A DNA stretch of 64,000 bases. Source: Nematopogon swammerdamellus (lineage: Eukaryota > Arthropoda > Insecta > Lepidoptera > Adelidae). This document shows positions 22,501 through 33,197 of the stretch, in pieces (within the stretch, counting starts at the first letter, position 1; each line of letters begins with the position of its first letter). Both the position numbers and the translations under genes were made by a program. The notes beneath the pieces were generated by a model, which was given only the letters and a program-made list of their open reading frames with translations, did no database searches and had not been told where the DNA came from. The stretch lies in contig OX336345.1 in assembly GCA_946902875.1 (NCBI GenBank), forward strand, positions 11,687,395-11,751,394, read 5' to 3'.

Positions 22501-25500
22501 ATATCAAATACTAAGGTCTACGTTTCCTCGGAGGTGTAAAAAAATTAAGCTAATAGGTCCACGCAATCACTAGATACGCCCATTTAAGTCACATATTTTG
22601 CTACCGGCAAACCAAATCAAAACCTATAGAGTACTTCCCGTTAACCTAGAATAATGAAATTTGGTAAGAAGCAAGGTCTCATAGCACAAGTAAAGAAAAT
22701 TGTAAATTTATAGTTATGTGACATTAAAAAAAATTTTTGTTTGTTTTGTATGTCAAGGTCCCTTTTTCTCAGGAACGAATCTAGATAACAAATTGAAATT
22801 AATACGAAATACTAAGATCTACGATCTATTTAAGGTGTAGAATATTAAAGCTTCTAAATGAACGCAATCAAAAGATACGGCCATCTATGTCATATTTCAT
22901 GCTCGCAAACTCACTCCACTCAAATCAAAACCTATAGGGTATTTCCCGTCAACCTAGAATCATAAAATTTGGTAAGAAGCAAGGTCTCATAGCACAAGTA
23001 AAGGAAAAAATCCGAAAATGGTAAAATTGTAGTTATTTACATTAAAAAAAATGTTTGTTTTGTATGTCAAGGACCCTTTTTCTCAGGAACGAATCAAGAT
23101 AAAAAATTTAAATTAATATGAAATACTAAGATCTACGCTCTCTTTAAGGTGTGACAAATGCAAGCTTCTAAATCAACGCAATCAAAAGATACGGCCATCT
23201 ATGTCAGATTTCATACTCGCAAACTCACTCCACTGAAATCAAAACCTATAGGGTATTTCTCGTCAACCTAGAATCATAAAATTTGGTAAGAAGCAAGGTC
23301 TCATAGCACACGTCAAGGAAAAAATCCAAAAATCTTAAACTTGTAGTTATATTATATTTAAAAAAAATTGCTTGTTTTGTGTGTCAAGACCTTTTTTTTT
23401 CTCAGTAACGAGTCAAGATATCAAATTGAAATTAATACTAACGTCTGCGATCCCTTCGAGCTATAGAAAATGAAAGCTTCTAAATCAATATAATCAAAAG
23501 ATACGGCTATTTATTATGGGAAATTTTAATAATTGCAAACTCACTCAAATGAAATCAAAACCTATAGGGTACTTACCGTTGACCTAGCTAGAGTAATGAA
23601 ATTTGGCAAGAAGCAAGGTCTCACAAGTAAAGATAAAATCCGAAAAGGATAATATGTCGTTATGTCATATAAGAAATATATTTTTGTATATTTCAACTTC
23701 ACGAATGCCGCACAGTCAAAAACCATTGCTGTAGTGTTTATTTAGGCGGTTCGTGATTTTCCAAAACAATTGTTTTTGTACATACATAATACCTACAAAT
23801 ATATTGAGTGATGCTGATGATACGGAACCCTCGGTGCGCGAGTCCAACTCGCACTTGCCGACTTTTTTCGAAATACACTGCACAATATTCTCAAATGCAA
23901 GAAATAACGTCTGAAACGTTAGTCTCAAAAGATTATTTATTATGTCCATCTTCAGAAACATCCTTTTGCCGATGGAGCGGCCGATATCGGCCGCTTTATA
24001 CATTAAATGTGATATTGTGAAATTGATTTGAAGATAACGGTTAGATTAATTAATTTATCTCAACAAGTGATAAATATTTTGTAATAAGTTCAACTTGAAT
24101 TAAATTTGACCTGAACAGAAAATAATTTCATAATAGCAATTTTCCCCGACGTCCAGCGCTTTCAAACCTGTTCAGCCTTATTTAAGATAGCATGATGATA
24201 TAAAAAGAGTGCTTAAAGCCTGTAACCATACGAAAATATCACACACAAGAGTAACGGTGAAAAGAGCATGTGAATCGAATAATAGTCAGTCAGCGTGTAA
24301 ACGTCCACTTTTGAACATAGCCTCTCCAATTTTCCTCCAGTCCTCCTGGCCTTCAGCGATACGGAACCACTGCAGCACTGTTTTCCGCCGACGTACTTAA
24401 TGTCGTCGTCCCACCTAGTGGGTGGTCTTCCCACACTCCGTTTTCCTGTCCACGGCCGCCAGTGTAGGACAGGGTACCAAAGGTCATCGTCTCTTCGGCT
24501 AACGTGCCCAGCCCACTGCTACTTGAGCTTAGCCACCCGGTGTCCAATATCGACTACTTTGGTGCGTCGTCGGCGGGCGGCGGTTGGAGAAAATTGCATC
24601 GAATATTAATGTATGTAGATTATAAAAAAATATTATTGTTATTTTCAGTTCCGAACTGGACAAGCGGCATTTCGTTCTGTCGTTCCATTGCAACATAACC
24701 ATCCGAGGCCAGTACAAGGCTGCTGGAAGAATATTACTGTTTGAAATCAACGGTGATGGAGATGCCAAAATTAAACTGGGTGTGTGCCTAATTAATTTTA
24801 CAAAATATGAGTTATTTTATTAAATACTATATAAATCTACATTTAGGCCCCGAAGTGCATTTAAGCCGAATATACGATTAGTAATTTAGGTCGCGTCACT
24901 ATTTTTCGCTGTTGTATGTTTCTGTCTGTAGGCGGTAGTTCAAGAGCATCATTGTTATCGTATTTTCAATAGGCCTTACCGTATGTATGTATGTAGAAAT
25001 TACAACTCATCAGAGAAATCAAAACAATCACGCACTTAATAACACTGAAGTGCCCTTCTTAGCTAGACTCCAATAATAAATTTAATCTATGTCCCGTTGA
25101 GGGCCTGGCGGTCGGCCGGACTACGAACTTCCGGGAATATTAATTTATACATTATATTATAGCGGTGATGTTGAAATTTTCAACATCACCGCTATAATGT
25201 ATCCAATCCTGATATCCTATATGGACAGGACAGTCAACTTATTAATAATGTACACATATTATGTAAGGGCGCATTTGTGTATAATTTACCTACTAGGTAA
25301 GTATATATACAGATGGTAAGACATTTGATTATTTAGATATTACTAAAATGTTTGCTTTACACGGACACTTGGACAATTGAAGGCTAAGTCACGAAGATGA
25401 AGTGTATAGCTATGTACAAACAATTATAAAGTAAGTTATAGCTGAAGAATAGCAACATAATTTTTTTGTTTCGTTTTTTTTTCGATTCTCAGATTTTAGT

Positions 25501-27708
25501 TCGGCAATTCATCACAATTATTTTCTTGCTACATCCGTTAATGGGATATAATTATTTAATTACTTTTTTTGTTTTTGTTACAGTGAATCTAAGGATGACT
25601 GTTGATATAAACACCGACTATACAAAGGACGAGAAAGGACTCTACCACTTTGCCATAAAAAACTACACTTACGAATTCGACTACGGGGATAAAGTCTCGT
25701 TTGTCTTAACCAACCTGTTTAGGGGAAATCCGGAGCTGAGTGAGTGTTGTCTTGGTTCGCATAGATCACAGTAGATAGCAGCAGTGTTGCCAATTTCATT
25801 CCATTTCCTTGAGAAGACTGATTCTTATAAGTTTGAAAATTCAGGGTGAAACCTTAAGCGCATTTTCAGCATCGGATGCTCGTTGGTGCAATGTCAGCCT
25901 TGACTTGACATAGCTTGGGTGGGTGACGGTTCGACCGTTTAGGCGTACCTACGTAAATCTCTAGGTCACTTCTCTTTACCGTACTAGGCACCAATTTGGT
26001 AGCGATTAACACACACGACCGGATTGATGCCAACTAAATGAATGAAAGGTCGGTCGAAGAGACTATCTAAATAGTTCGTGTTTTCCGTCGAATTCAGTGT
26101 AGCCGGAACGACCACAGGGAAGCACTGCCATGGCACCTAGTCCACCAAGGTGTTGGACTGACTGACACTATCAGGCAATCATGTCAGGTACCATAAAAAA
26201 ATTGGTAGTATTCAAAAGGCTGGAACTATTGTCACATATTGGAGACTGCTATTTTCGTCCCACAATTTTATTTAGATGGCTCCTATAACACGTGCTGATA
26301 AACGTAAGTGAGTCTGCTACTGAATAGATACATTTAATTTTGTAATGTCTTTGTGCACACCATTTGTAATGGTTTGACAAATGGATGCCCGTTCTATCCT
26401 CTTGAATTTGTCTGCTACGAATACCAGTATGTGAATATTGTGTCATAGTTATTCTCATACAACGAACCGATCTGCGTACATGAAAAACTAGTTCTTTAGT
26501 TAATGTCAATCATCTTAGTTTGTATATGAAAGAAAACGAGTTAAATATTTTTAGAGACAACATATTCGGAACGTCCTAATATTATAATTATTTTTTATGT
26601 AATCCAATAAGGGTGGCTTAGTCAGAAGGGCACATGCCCCGACCAGCCAATATCACCTCCGGGAAAGTAGGTGCCATACGTGAGACTTCCCTAAGGATTG
26701 CTGGTTATACTGGACTAGATAATAAAGGGCAGTGAATAATTTGTAAAAATAATTTTGCATTTATACATGTTACAACTATACAAAATGTGTTATTTTAATG
26801 TTACAGCTGTCGATTCCCTTAGTGATTGTTTCACTTATCATTGCCCTCCCGGAGATATGCACAGTTGATTTTTAGCGGAACATTAGTGAAACAGTGCTCT
26901 TTGTCTTGTATATTTTTAACTTTAATAGCACGAGGAATATAAGGTGTAGAGGTTGGATGAATTTATACAGGAATTCCTAAGAAGTCATTGCCTATGAAAC
27001 CTTTCTAATTAATAAAATTGTACGTTAGTAGATGGGCACTATAATTGCATTTCTTATTGAGCTATGTACAGGGGTCGGAATAGTTAGAGTCAAAACCACC
27101 CTTTCGGGAATTCTGGAAAATTCCTGAAAATTCCAGGATTTGAAAAATACTTCCTGTTAGGATTTTTACAATAAGATATTCATATATTATTTCATTCAAT
27201 TGGCTCTTAAAACTGTATATTATGATATGATACATTAATGTACAAATCACTTCATACCAATAATATTTTTCAAAATATTTTTTGGGTTTTTAAATAAGTT
27301 ATTCATAATTACAGCACGTTACAAGTGTCAAAAGTTACTAATTATATCACTACCAGTATATTTTTTTCAAATCCCGGAATTCCCGGGAATTTTTTGAGAA
27401 TTCCCGAAAGATGTGGTTTTACCACTCCATGTTATGTCTTCTCCCAACATTAGGTATTTTCTACCTATTCCGATCCCTGGTTATGTATCCTGATAAATTC
27501 CGGCATTTTATTATTATTTTGTTTTATTTCAGGTGACGCTGTCCTGGCTTTCCTAAACGACAACTGGAGATTAGTGGCTGCGGAATTCGGAAAGCCAATA
27601 GTTGAATATTCTGTCGATTTAGCCCTCTCAACTATTGGCAGATTCTTCGAAGCTGTGCCGTACGAAGAACTTATCAATGTTCCGTTGCCTTCTCAGTTCA
27701 TACATTAG
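19500..27708 (+). CDS. takeout/JHBP-family gene 2, complete, five coding exons, 254 aa
   Basis: Predicted secreted carrier of small hydrophobic ligands (family of takeout and hemolymph juvenile hormone binding protein). Coding exons: 19500-19578, 21659-21881, 24649-24779, 25584-25739, 27533-27708; introns have phases 1-2-1-1 and GT-AG ends. Residues 1-23 form a signal peptide ending GDA. Cys33 and Cys40 form the family's N-terminal CX6C disulfide pair. Cys95 and Cys115 may form a second pair (inference). Family landmarks are LDPF (64-67), LPGGLK (76-81), FEINGDGDAKIK (132-143), GDKVSF, LTNLF and GNPE at the end of exon 4, NDNWR, and VPYEEL near the C-terminus. Sequons occur at Asn34, Asn116 and Asn171. 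The length is typical of the family. Introns carry several repeats. The ligand cannot be told; gene 3 is the closest relative here. Confidence 0.95.
19700..19838 (-). repeat. SINE A, degraded 3' part, in gene 2 intron 1
   Basis: Reverse complement of the SINE A tail: TTTTTTTTACGCTACATCACC, CTGATGTCAGCCCAT, GCCACTGCTTCCC, CGGCTACACTGAACTG. Several gaps. Confidence 0.65.
20580..20915. repeat. GGTTCCGTA-type dispersed repeat in gene 2 intron 1
   Basis: Contains GAGGGTTCCGTAGACATTCC and ends with GCGGACGGACGGACATACAC and CATAACCCTAAAAA. The remainder of the intron (19839-20579, 20916-21658) is AT-rich with nothing recognised. Confidence 0.55.
21659..21881 (+). CDS. gene 2 exon 2
   Basis: Acceptor CCAACAG ends at 21658; donor GT|GTAAGC at 21882; 223 nt, exactly the length of gene 3 exon 2. 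Encodes HPCNSTEGGC, the LDPF and LPGGLK motifs and GFRKC. Confidence 0.95.
22361..23868 (+). repeat. large GGTTCCGTA-type repeat with four internal tandem units, gene 2 intron 2
   Basis: Starts AGGGTTCCGTACCTCAAAGC and ends CGGAACCCTCGGTGCGCGAG followed by a short palindrome and a T run. Within it, a unit of about 300-317 bp is repeated four times (starts at 22451, 22751, 23065, 23382). Each begins TGTCAAG with CTCAG.AACG close behind and contains ATCAAAACCTATAG.GTA and GCAAGGTCTCA. Confidence 0.85.
24281..24580 (-). mobile_element. RTE-type LINE 3' fragment, gene 2 intron 2
   Basis: On the minus strand it encodes pieces of the RTE C-terminus (SVGRPPTRWDDDIKY). It is about 90% like 40640-40950 by eye and ends in a CAGT repeat. 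It stops about 70 bp before exon 3. Confidence 0.8.
24649..24779 (+). CDS. gene 2 exon 3
   Basis: Acceptor ATTTTCAG ends at 24648; donor G|GTGTGT at 24780. Encodes FHCNITIRG and the FEINGDGDAKIK strand. It starts about 70 bp after an RTE-type LINE tail. Confidence 0.95.
25156..25198. repeat. 43-bp near-perfect palindrome in gene 2 intron 3
   Basis: Two 21-nt arms (25156-25176, 25178-25198) are exact reverse complements around a single central T. Confidence 0.95.
25584..25739 (+). CDS. gene 2 exon 4
   Basis: Acceptor TTGTTACAG ends at 25583; donor A|GTGAGT at 25740; 156 nt, the same length as gene 3 exon 4. Encodes GDKVSFVLTNLFRGNPE. Confidence 0.95.
25868..26200 (+). repeat. SINE A, diverged full copy, gene 2 intron 4
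   Basis: A diverged head (GATGCTCGTTGGTGCAATGTC, then TTGGGTGGGTGACGGTTCGACCG resembling the 5S-like block) leads into the SINE A body (TCGGTCGAA, GTGTTTTCCGTC, AGTGTAGCCGG) and an A-rich end. Confidence 0.65.
26600..26730 (-). repeat. SINE B 3' part, gene 2 intron 4
   Basis: Reverse complement of the SINE B end: GGGTGGCTTAGTCAGAAGGG, GACCAGCCAATATCACCTCC, GAGACTTCCCTA, TGGACTAGA. Confidence 0.75.
27069..27479. mobile_element. hAT-type MITE, 411 bp, gene 2 intron 4
   Basis: Ends CAGGGGTCGGAATAG and the inverted CAGGGATCGGAATAG. The flanks GCTATGTA (27061-27068) and GTTATGTA (27480-27487) form an 8-bp target duplication with one change. The inner sequence is also inverted (TTCGGGAATTCTGG / GGGAATTCTCAA). 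An 8-bp duplication with CAGGG tips is characteristic of hAT elements. Confidence 0.8.
27533..27708 (+). CDS. gene 2 exon 5
   Basis: Acceptor TTATTTCAG ends at 27532; TAG at 27706-27708. Encodes FLNDNWRLVAAEFG, a C-terminal helix and VPYEEL. Polyadenylation signals follow at 27757. Confidence 0.95.
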
Positions 27709-27756
27709 AATATAAAATGGTGATATAAATTATTTAAGTAGGATTTGGTATTGTGA

Positions 27757-27766
27757 AATAAATAAA
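27757..27766 (+). promoter_or_regulatory. polyadenylation signal of gene 2
   Basis: Two overlapping AATAAA hexamers (27757-27762, 27761-27766), 49 nt after the stop codon. Confidence 0.8.
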
Positions 27767-29095
27767 TTTTAAATGTTCGATCTATACTTACTAATAATTT
27801 CCCCTGAGATTATTCAGAAACACGAACAAAATACACAATATGATGAGGAAAATATTGTCGTTCTCTTTGATGGGACAATAAACAATTTAAATCTAATCTT
27901 CCAACCATGAACATTGCTGTTGCAATAAAGATAAAAATAATTGAGTAAGTTTTCTATTATGATGCTGTTAAATCTTCGTAAAATCCTAGAACGACCATCT
28001 TAATGTACGTAGTAAGTACTATCTACATGTACTGTATATTGTAGATACCTGCTCGTGATGCTTGTTTCGTTGATACAATCTGGTGAAGCTATTGTTTGTA
28101 CCAAAGACATTAGAAGTGTAAACGTTCAAGTTCTGCACTATGGAGGTACCTAGCTAGAAATTTAATTAGACGAATGGCCGATTTCACGATCTTCAGTAAA
28201 AATTCAAATGTATCTGAATTTTCACATTAACCGACAAATAACTGTTGCATGACCCGCTCTATATTTCGTATGATTATTCTGTAAAGTCATACAATTTACT
28301 TTCTTTGTTGAGATCGGTAGGTCTCTCTCTGTGCTTTACAGTTTTACACGCTGCTTGATAATAATATTATCTTGCCCTAATACTTTGCTTTGACGCAATG
28401 GTCGATGTTGTGCGGAAATTTAACCGAGTTCTTGCAGAATAAAATAAATAACTCTGTTCACCCCGATTGTCGGGATAAAGCGTGATGGTATATATAATAT
28501 CAGCTATGTGTATACATATTCAACGTAAGGCATTTTGCGTTTTTATCGTGTCTGCGCCGACCATTTTCTTGTACATTTTATTTCTACGCGTGTGATCTCA
28601 ATAATATATTAGTATTTAACACCCATAGAAATATAACCAGTATTGTAGGTACTTCAAACAACTAGTAACCTACGTACTTGTAAGAAACCTAACAAACATT
28701 ATAGTGGAAAAACTGTTTACAAATTATTTGAATAAAGGAAAATGCAGGCCGCTGTCAAACCAACTTTATTCCCTCAGGCATTGGTTATTTATAATCGGTT
28801 AGTTATTAAATGAGAATAAGTCGTTATTTTTTCACTATAGCAATTTTGATGCAAATCGATTATTTGTGGAAAGATCTACGTAATAGTCAAGAAACAGAAC
28901 AAGTCAGTCCAATGGGTGACCTCAATTTATAGGCGGGTGAATTTTGAGATTTTTCAAAGAAGTCAGTGAATTTTGCCATAATTGCCATATTGAAAAAAAA
29001 TACTTATTCTCATTCTTAATTAACCGATTCTATTAAGCTTGAGGTGGACGAGGTTCAAAATCAGACAACGTAGTTCACCAATAATTTTGTGATTG
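27767..29095. other. downstream of gene 2, no gene seen
   Basis: AT-rich. A CACCCCGATTGTCGGGA piece near 28458 belongs to the small repeat also seen at 15.1 and 58.6 kb. Confidence 0.35.
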
Positions 29096-29099
29096 AATG

Positions 29100-29345
29100 A
29101 GCATTGTGATTGATTGAGTGAGCACACCTACACCTGCTACTTCACTGTTCGGAACCGGTGCCACACATTCGGTTCGTTGCCTCCCTTGCCCCTTTCTAGG
29201 TGGTAGTCTCAAATTGTAGGCAACCGGATTGCTACCGCCATAAAGATGACCACATAGCGGCCTCGGCGGCAACGCTCGGCGGTGTTATCCACTGGTACAG
29301 TGTAGCCAGCGATCCAAAGAGAATTCCTGACATGACGTATCCTAG
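29100..29345 (+). repeat. SINE B, middle part
   Basis: Has CACCTACACCTGCTACTTCAC, TTGCCCCTTTCTAGGTGGTAG, CACATAGCGGCCTC and TACAGTGTAGCCAGCGATCC, all found in order in other SINE B copies. Confidence 0.7.
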
Positions 29346-29954
29346 TTCATTCAGTAACAAAAAGCCTGGCAGCACTAGATTAGACGAATATGTCTATTCA
29401 AAATCACTAAATATAGGCATACCTATGATTATATCAGTACATGTATTAAAATTATAAAATAGACGTAGGTATCTGTTGACATTTAAGACAATTGCTAAAA
29501 AAAAATTGAGAATGAAGGATAATACTTTATGTTTGTGTGTTTGCATGCTTGTTTGTGACTGCATTACGGAATAACTTCTGTTCCAATTCGAACGCAGCTT
29601 TCACAAAAATATAGGGATTAATTCAGTGTAACATATAGGCTACATTATATAGCATCACGCCATTATTCATATGAGCTAAGTACTCCGACTGCGCTCACTG
29701 CCGAGCCCACGGTCGGCAGTCGGAGAAAAAACATAACTTCGGTATGCATTTATACAATTTACTCGAAAACTACTCAACCTATGTACATAGGGTTCCGGGC
29801 AATATGATCTGTAATGTTTTGCAATTATTGACATTTTTGTAACATCACGATATCTCTTACAGCGGATGATTAGTATAATCAAAAGTGAAATAATTTTGAG
29901 AAAATAAATTTCACAATTTGTCGTCGGTTATTTAAATAATAATCTAGCCCTTCC

Positions 29955-30075
29955 ATTTTTTTTTTATGTATTCCGGTATGGATGGCTGAGTCGGAGGGGC
30001 CAAAGCGCACGCTCCGACCAGCCAATATCACCTCCGAGAAGGTAGGTGCCATACCGGAGACTTCCCTTTGTTAGA
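29955..30075 (-). repeat. SINE B 3' end
   Basis: Reverse complement of the SINE B end with a T run first (TTTTTTTTTATGTATTCCGG), then GATGGCTGAGTCGGAGGGGC and CCAATATCACCTCCGAGAAG. Confidence 0.8.
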
Positions 30076-30319
30076 TCAACAGATACATCACTGTTAGACA
30101 TATGCCTCCTACTTCACGCTCTTATTCATATGAGCTGAGCTGTAGGGTCGAACGGAAGGGTATTGTCAAAAAAGAAAACCAGACGAGCGGAGCCGCGGGC
30201 TCAGATAGTCCGAAATATATCTCGCAAACAGGAAACTTCGTCAGTTTGATCAATATCGTGTTACTTAGAAATTTTGTACTAAGGTACTGGTACAAATATT
30301 GTACGTAAATCCATACATT

Positions 30320-31200
30320 AACGTTAATTAGCATCATTAGAGAATTGCAAATAAACTGATGACAATACCTTGACAATGATGGAAAAACAAACCTTTTAAA
30401 TACCTTTACACGTGAGTCAACATTCAACATAATAAGTAAATGTACGTACAGTCAGCTTTGAAAGTGTATGTATATATTTATAAGTATGGATATATTCTTT
30501 ATTAAACACCAATATATACAATTATGATCAATAGGCGTGCTTAATGCCGTGAGGTATACTATTTTAACTAACGTTTGGGATGTGGGAGAAGTATAAGCAG
30601 ACGAACGCATAAACAACATTACAAACATAAGTATTTCTATGTCATATTTGAACATTTACGTAATTTCTGTGCTTAACCAATCTAAAGTCTCAGAGAAATT
30701 AAAAAAAAATCGACAAAGTGCGAGTCGGATTCGCGCACCTAGGTTACCGTTCCACCACGTAACTATCTAAGCGTATATTATGTGTTGTTTACCTTTAATC
30801 ACACCCAAGTTTGAGGCTTGTATATATTATTATCTTTTTAACTATACAGGGTGTTCGGCACATCGACCGACAAATTTTTTTTGTAGATAAGTGGGGTCAT
30901 TTGCAACATTTTGACCCATGATACCTTTTGTCAGATGCCACGTGGTATCGAGATACGATTTTTTTTCTTTATTTTTGAAAATTACCAAAATCCCAGCTAT
31001 AAACCCTTGTAACTTTTTTGTTTATGATTGTATCAGCACGAAATAATATTTATTGAATTTTACGATGTATCCTTGTTCTAGAAAATATATTATTTGATGA
31101 AGTTAATACCATGAAAAGGTTTCATGAACGTTCGTTTTCGGAACGCACCTCAGATGGTGACAACATCACTAAACCTACCTGTTTCTAAACTTAATAATTT
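30320..31200. other. unassigned DNA before the CR1-group LINE
   Basis: Contains a GTGCGAGTCGGATTCGCGCACC repeat fragment near 30718 and ACAGGGTGTTCGGCACATCG at about 30846, which might be an element end. The LINE 5' boundary is not clear but is likely at 30.8-31.2 kb. Confidence 0.35.
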
Positions 31201-31521
31201 ACGGCGAAAAGTCGCGCTAGTGCTTGTGTTTGTGTTTCAAACTATACTATACATTTGTTGTTTCATACTCTGAGACATATTTTCCCGGTAAAACTGATTA
31301 CTTAGTGGAAATCTACAAAATAACTTGCAGCACACAACGTCAATAATCGCAACTACCCACAGTAATCACGCAATTTTACGCACGGATTTGTTGAAGTTTC
31401 TGTTGTCAGTGGTTCACTGTCAAATTACACAGATCAGCTGGTGTTCGACTGACAGTTGTTTGTTGACAAACACCACCTCGACGTCTGTTACTTTAAAAGT
31501 ACTGCAAGTTGCGAAGCTGAA

Positions 31522-32451
31522 ATGATTTGCAGTAGTTGTGGAGCGAATGCTGGTGATGGAGCTACGTGCACTGGATGCTCGAAGACGTACGACTTTCCGT
31601 GTGCTGGCATCTCCGAGCAGGGCTGGCGCAAACTAGGGAGAGATCGTCAGTCGGCATGGCGGTGTGCGAGCTGCAAGTCTGCTGCTTCATCCCCTGTTCC
31701 CGACTCCGCGGTGACACTAGCACAAGTCATGCAGAAAATCCACGAAATGCATACAGATGTGAGCTTCGTGAAGGCTTCCGTACACAACTTTGCTGAGGAA
31801 CTGAAATCGCTGAAGAAATCCCAAGAAGAGACATCTCAAAGAGTCAACAAGTTAGGAGAGGATCTCGCTGATGTAAACACAAAGCTTAAAACAATTGATG
31901 CGCTGACGAACGAGCTCGAGACTACCAAACTGCAAATACAATCATTGCAAAACGAATCTGATTCAAGAGACCAATGGCTGAGAGCCCAGAACGTGGAGAT
32001 CAGGGGCATACCACAAAGAAAGGACGAAAATCTTTTCGACATCATCTTTAATATTGCCGCCAAACTCGAAGTTCCCGTCGAAAAAAAGGATATAAGTTAC
32101 ATCACTCGAGTTGCTAGTCGAGACGCCGAGAAAAAAAATGCAAAACCGATTGTCGTCCGATTCATGAGAAGATACCAGAAGGACGATTTCATCACCGCCG
32201 CCCGACTTCGCAAGGGATTGACCACCAGCGAAATATGTTTCGCCGGTGAACCCAAACGTATTTATATCAACGACCACCTGACACCACGCAACAAACACCT
32301 CTTAGCAGAAGCCAAACGAATTTCAAAGGAAGAAGGATACCGTTATTGCTGGGTTAGGAACTGTCAAATACGTGTGCGTCGGAACGAAACCGACAAAAAA
32401 GTATTTTTTATATCATCAGCCTTGGATCTTCAAACCTTACGTCAAAAATAA
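31522..32451 (+). CDS. LINE ORF1 protein: PHD-type zinc finger, coiled coil, RNA-binding domain (309 aa)
   Basis: First ATG of the frame at 31522; stop at 32449-32451. Residues 2-50 hold a cysteine-rich finger (CSSCG, CTGCSKTYDFPC, WRCASCK) of PHD type. About residues 75-160 are heptad-rich (LKSLKKSQEET, LTNELETTKLQIQSLQ), a coiled coil for trimer or oligomer formation. The C-terminal half (VEIRGIP, PIVVRFM, IYINDHLTP, CQIRVRR) resembles the nucleic-acid-binding domain shared by L1-type ORF1 proteins and FP25K-like proteins. The role would be packaging of the LINE RNA. The frame is intact. Confidence 0.85.
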   Translation: MICSSCGANAGDGATCTGCSKTYDFPCAGISEQGWRKLGRDRQSAWRCASCKSAASSPVPDSAVTLAQVMQKIHEMHTDVSFVKASVHNFAEELKSLKKSQEETSQRVNKLGEDLADVNTKLKTIDALTNELETTKLQIQSLQNESDSRDQWLRAQNVEIRGIPQRKDENLFDIIFNIAAKLEVPVEKKDISYITRVASRDAEKKNAKPIVVRFMRRYQKDDFITAARLRKGLTTSEICFAGEPKRIYINDHLTPRNKHLLAEAKRISKEEGYRYCWVRNCQIRVRRNETDKKVFFISSALDLQTLRQK

Positions 32452-32567
32452 CTTGTATAAATGCTTCGCTAAAGGTCAAAGGTCATCTATATTATTTGTT
32501 CACTGAATTGAATGTTTACAAATTATTGTTGTTGTTTTTATTCTGTTTTGCTCGTATAGATCTAGTT

Positions 32568-33197
32568 ATGTCAAACATACAATGTAACGACCGTAGTCCG
32601 TCACTGAATAATCCACTTTTTATTCCAAAACAATCAAACACTACAGTACCTATTATAATGCTTTCTACCAACCTAATGTTTGTTACGGTTAGACTATCCA
32701 TTATGGCTCAGTGGTACGCTCCTCTAACGTGTACCATACGCCGCGCGCACTGTATAGCTGTCCTTATCCCGCACTATCACGTCTACTCTAACAGTAACCG
32801 AAACAAACCTTCTTGTTTTGTTCTAGTCAAATTAAATGCCAAAGTAAATATAACCTTAAATGCTTCGATGCGCTCTGCGACTGCAATAATGTTTGTGTTT
32901 GCAGATAAATTGTTTCATCTTATATTATTACTAAGTAGTGACTGTATTGATCATACTGTATTCTCAAGTTCCTGCACGCCATGTTCTCTATACCTATCTC
33001 AGTACAACTTTATGCCTATTGTCACACTCCACAAATTTCAAATAAAGCTAATTAATGTAATTTATACCTATTTAACTATAATTAACCTAAACGAATTAAC
33101 TCTAATTAAATATTTATTACTCTCGTCAATAAAATACCTATCACACTACTACTTGTTCTTCTGCTATAACTATTCCTCTTCACTAAGGAGACCTTAA
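32568..33197 (+). CDS. open frame between LINE ORF1 and ORF2 (209 codons), doubtful
   Basis: A stop-free run through an AT-rich spacer, from ATG at 32568 to TAA at 33195-33197. The peptide is hydrophobic with scattered cysteines and matches nothing I know. It overlaps the start of the ORF2 frame (open from 33170), with ORF2 lying in the -1 frame relative to it. It could be chance, or an N-terminal extension or initiation device for ORF2. Confidence 0.2.
   Translation: MSNIQCNDRSPSLNNPLFIPKQSNTTVPIIMLSTNLMFVTVRLSIMAQWYAPLTCTIRRAHCIAVLIPHYHVYSNSNRNKPSCFVLVKLNAKVNITLNASMRSATAIMFVFADKLFHLILLLSSDCIDHTVFSSSCTPCSLYLSQYNFMPIVTLHKFQIKLINVIYTYLTIINLNELTLIKYLLLSSIKYLSHYYLFFCYNYSSSLRRP

Noticed and set aside
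23716..24020. Two opposed open frames of 70-95 codons
   Set aside because: They straddle the end of a dispersed repeat in gene 2 intron 2 and match nothing.
25466..25774. 102-codon frame read as a free-standing gene
   Set aside because: Its second half is gene 2 exon 4; the first half is intron, shown by the TTGTTACAG acceptor at 25583.
31456..31521. Earlier start for LINE ORF1
   Set aside because: The open frame begins at a TTG; the first ATG, at 31522, directly precedes the zinc finger.
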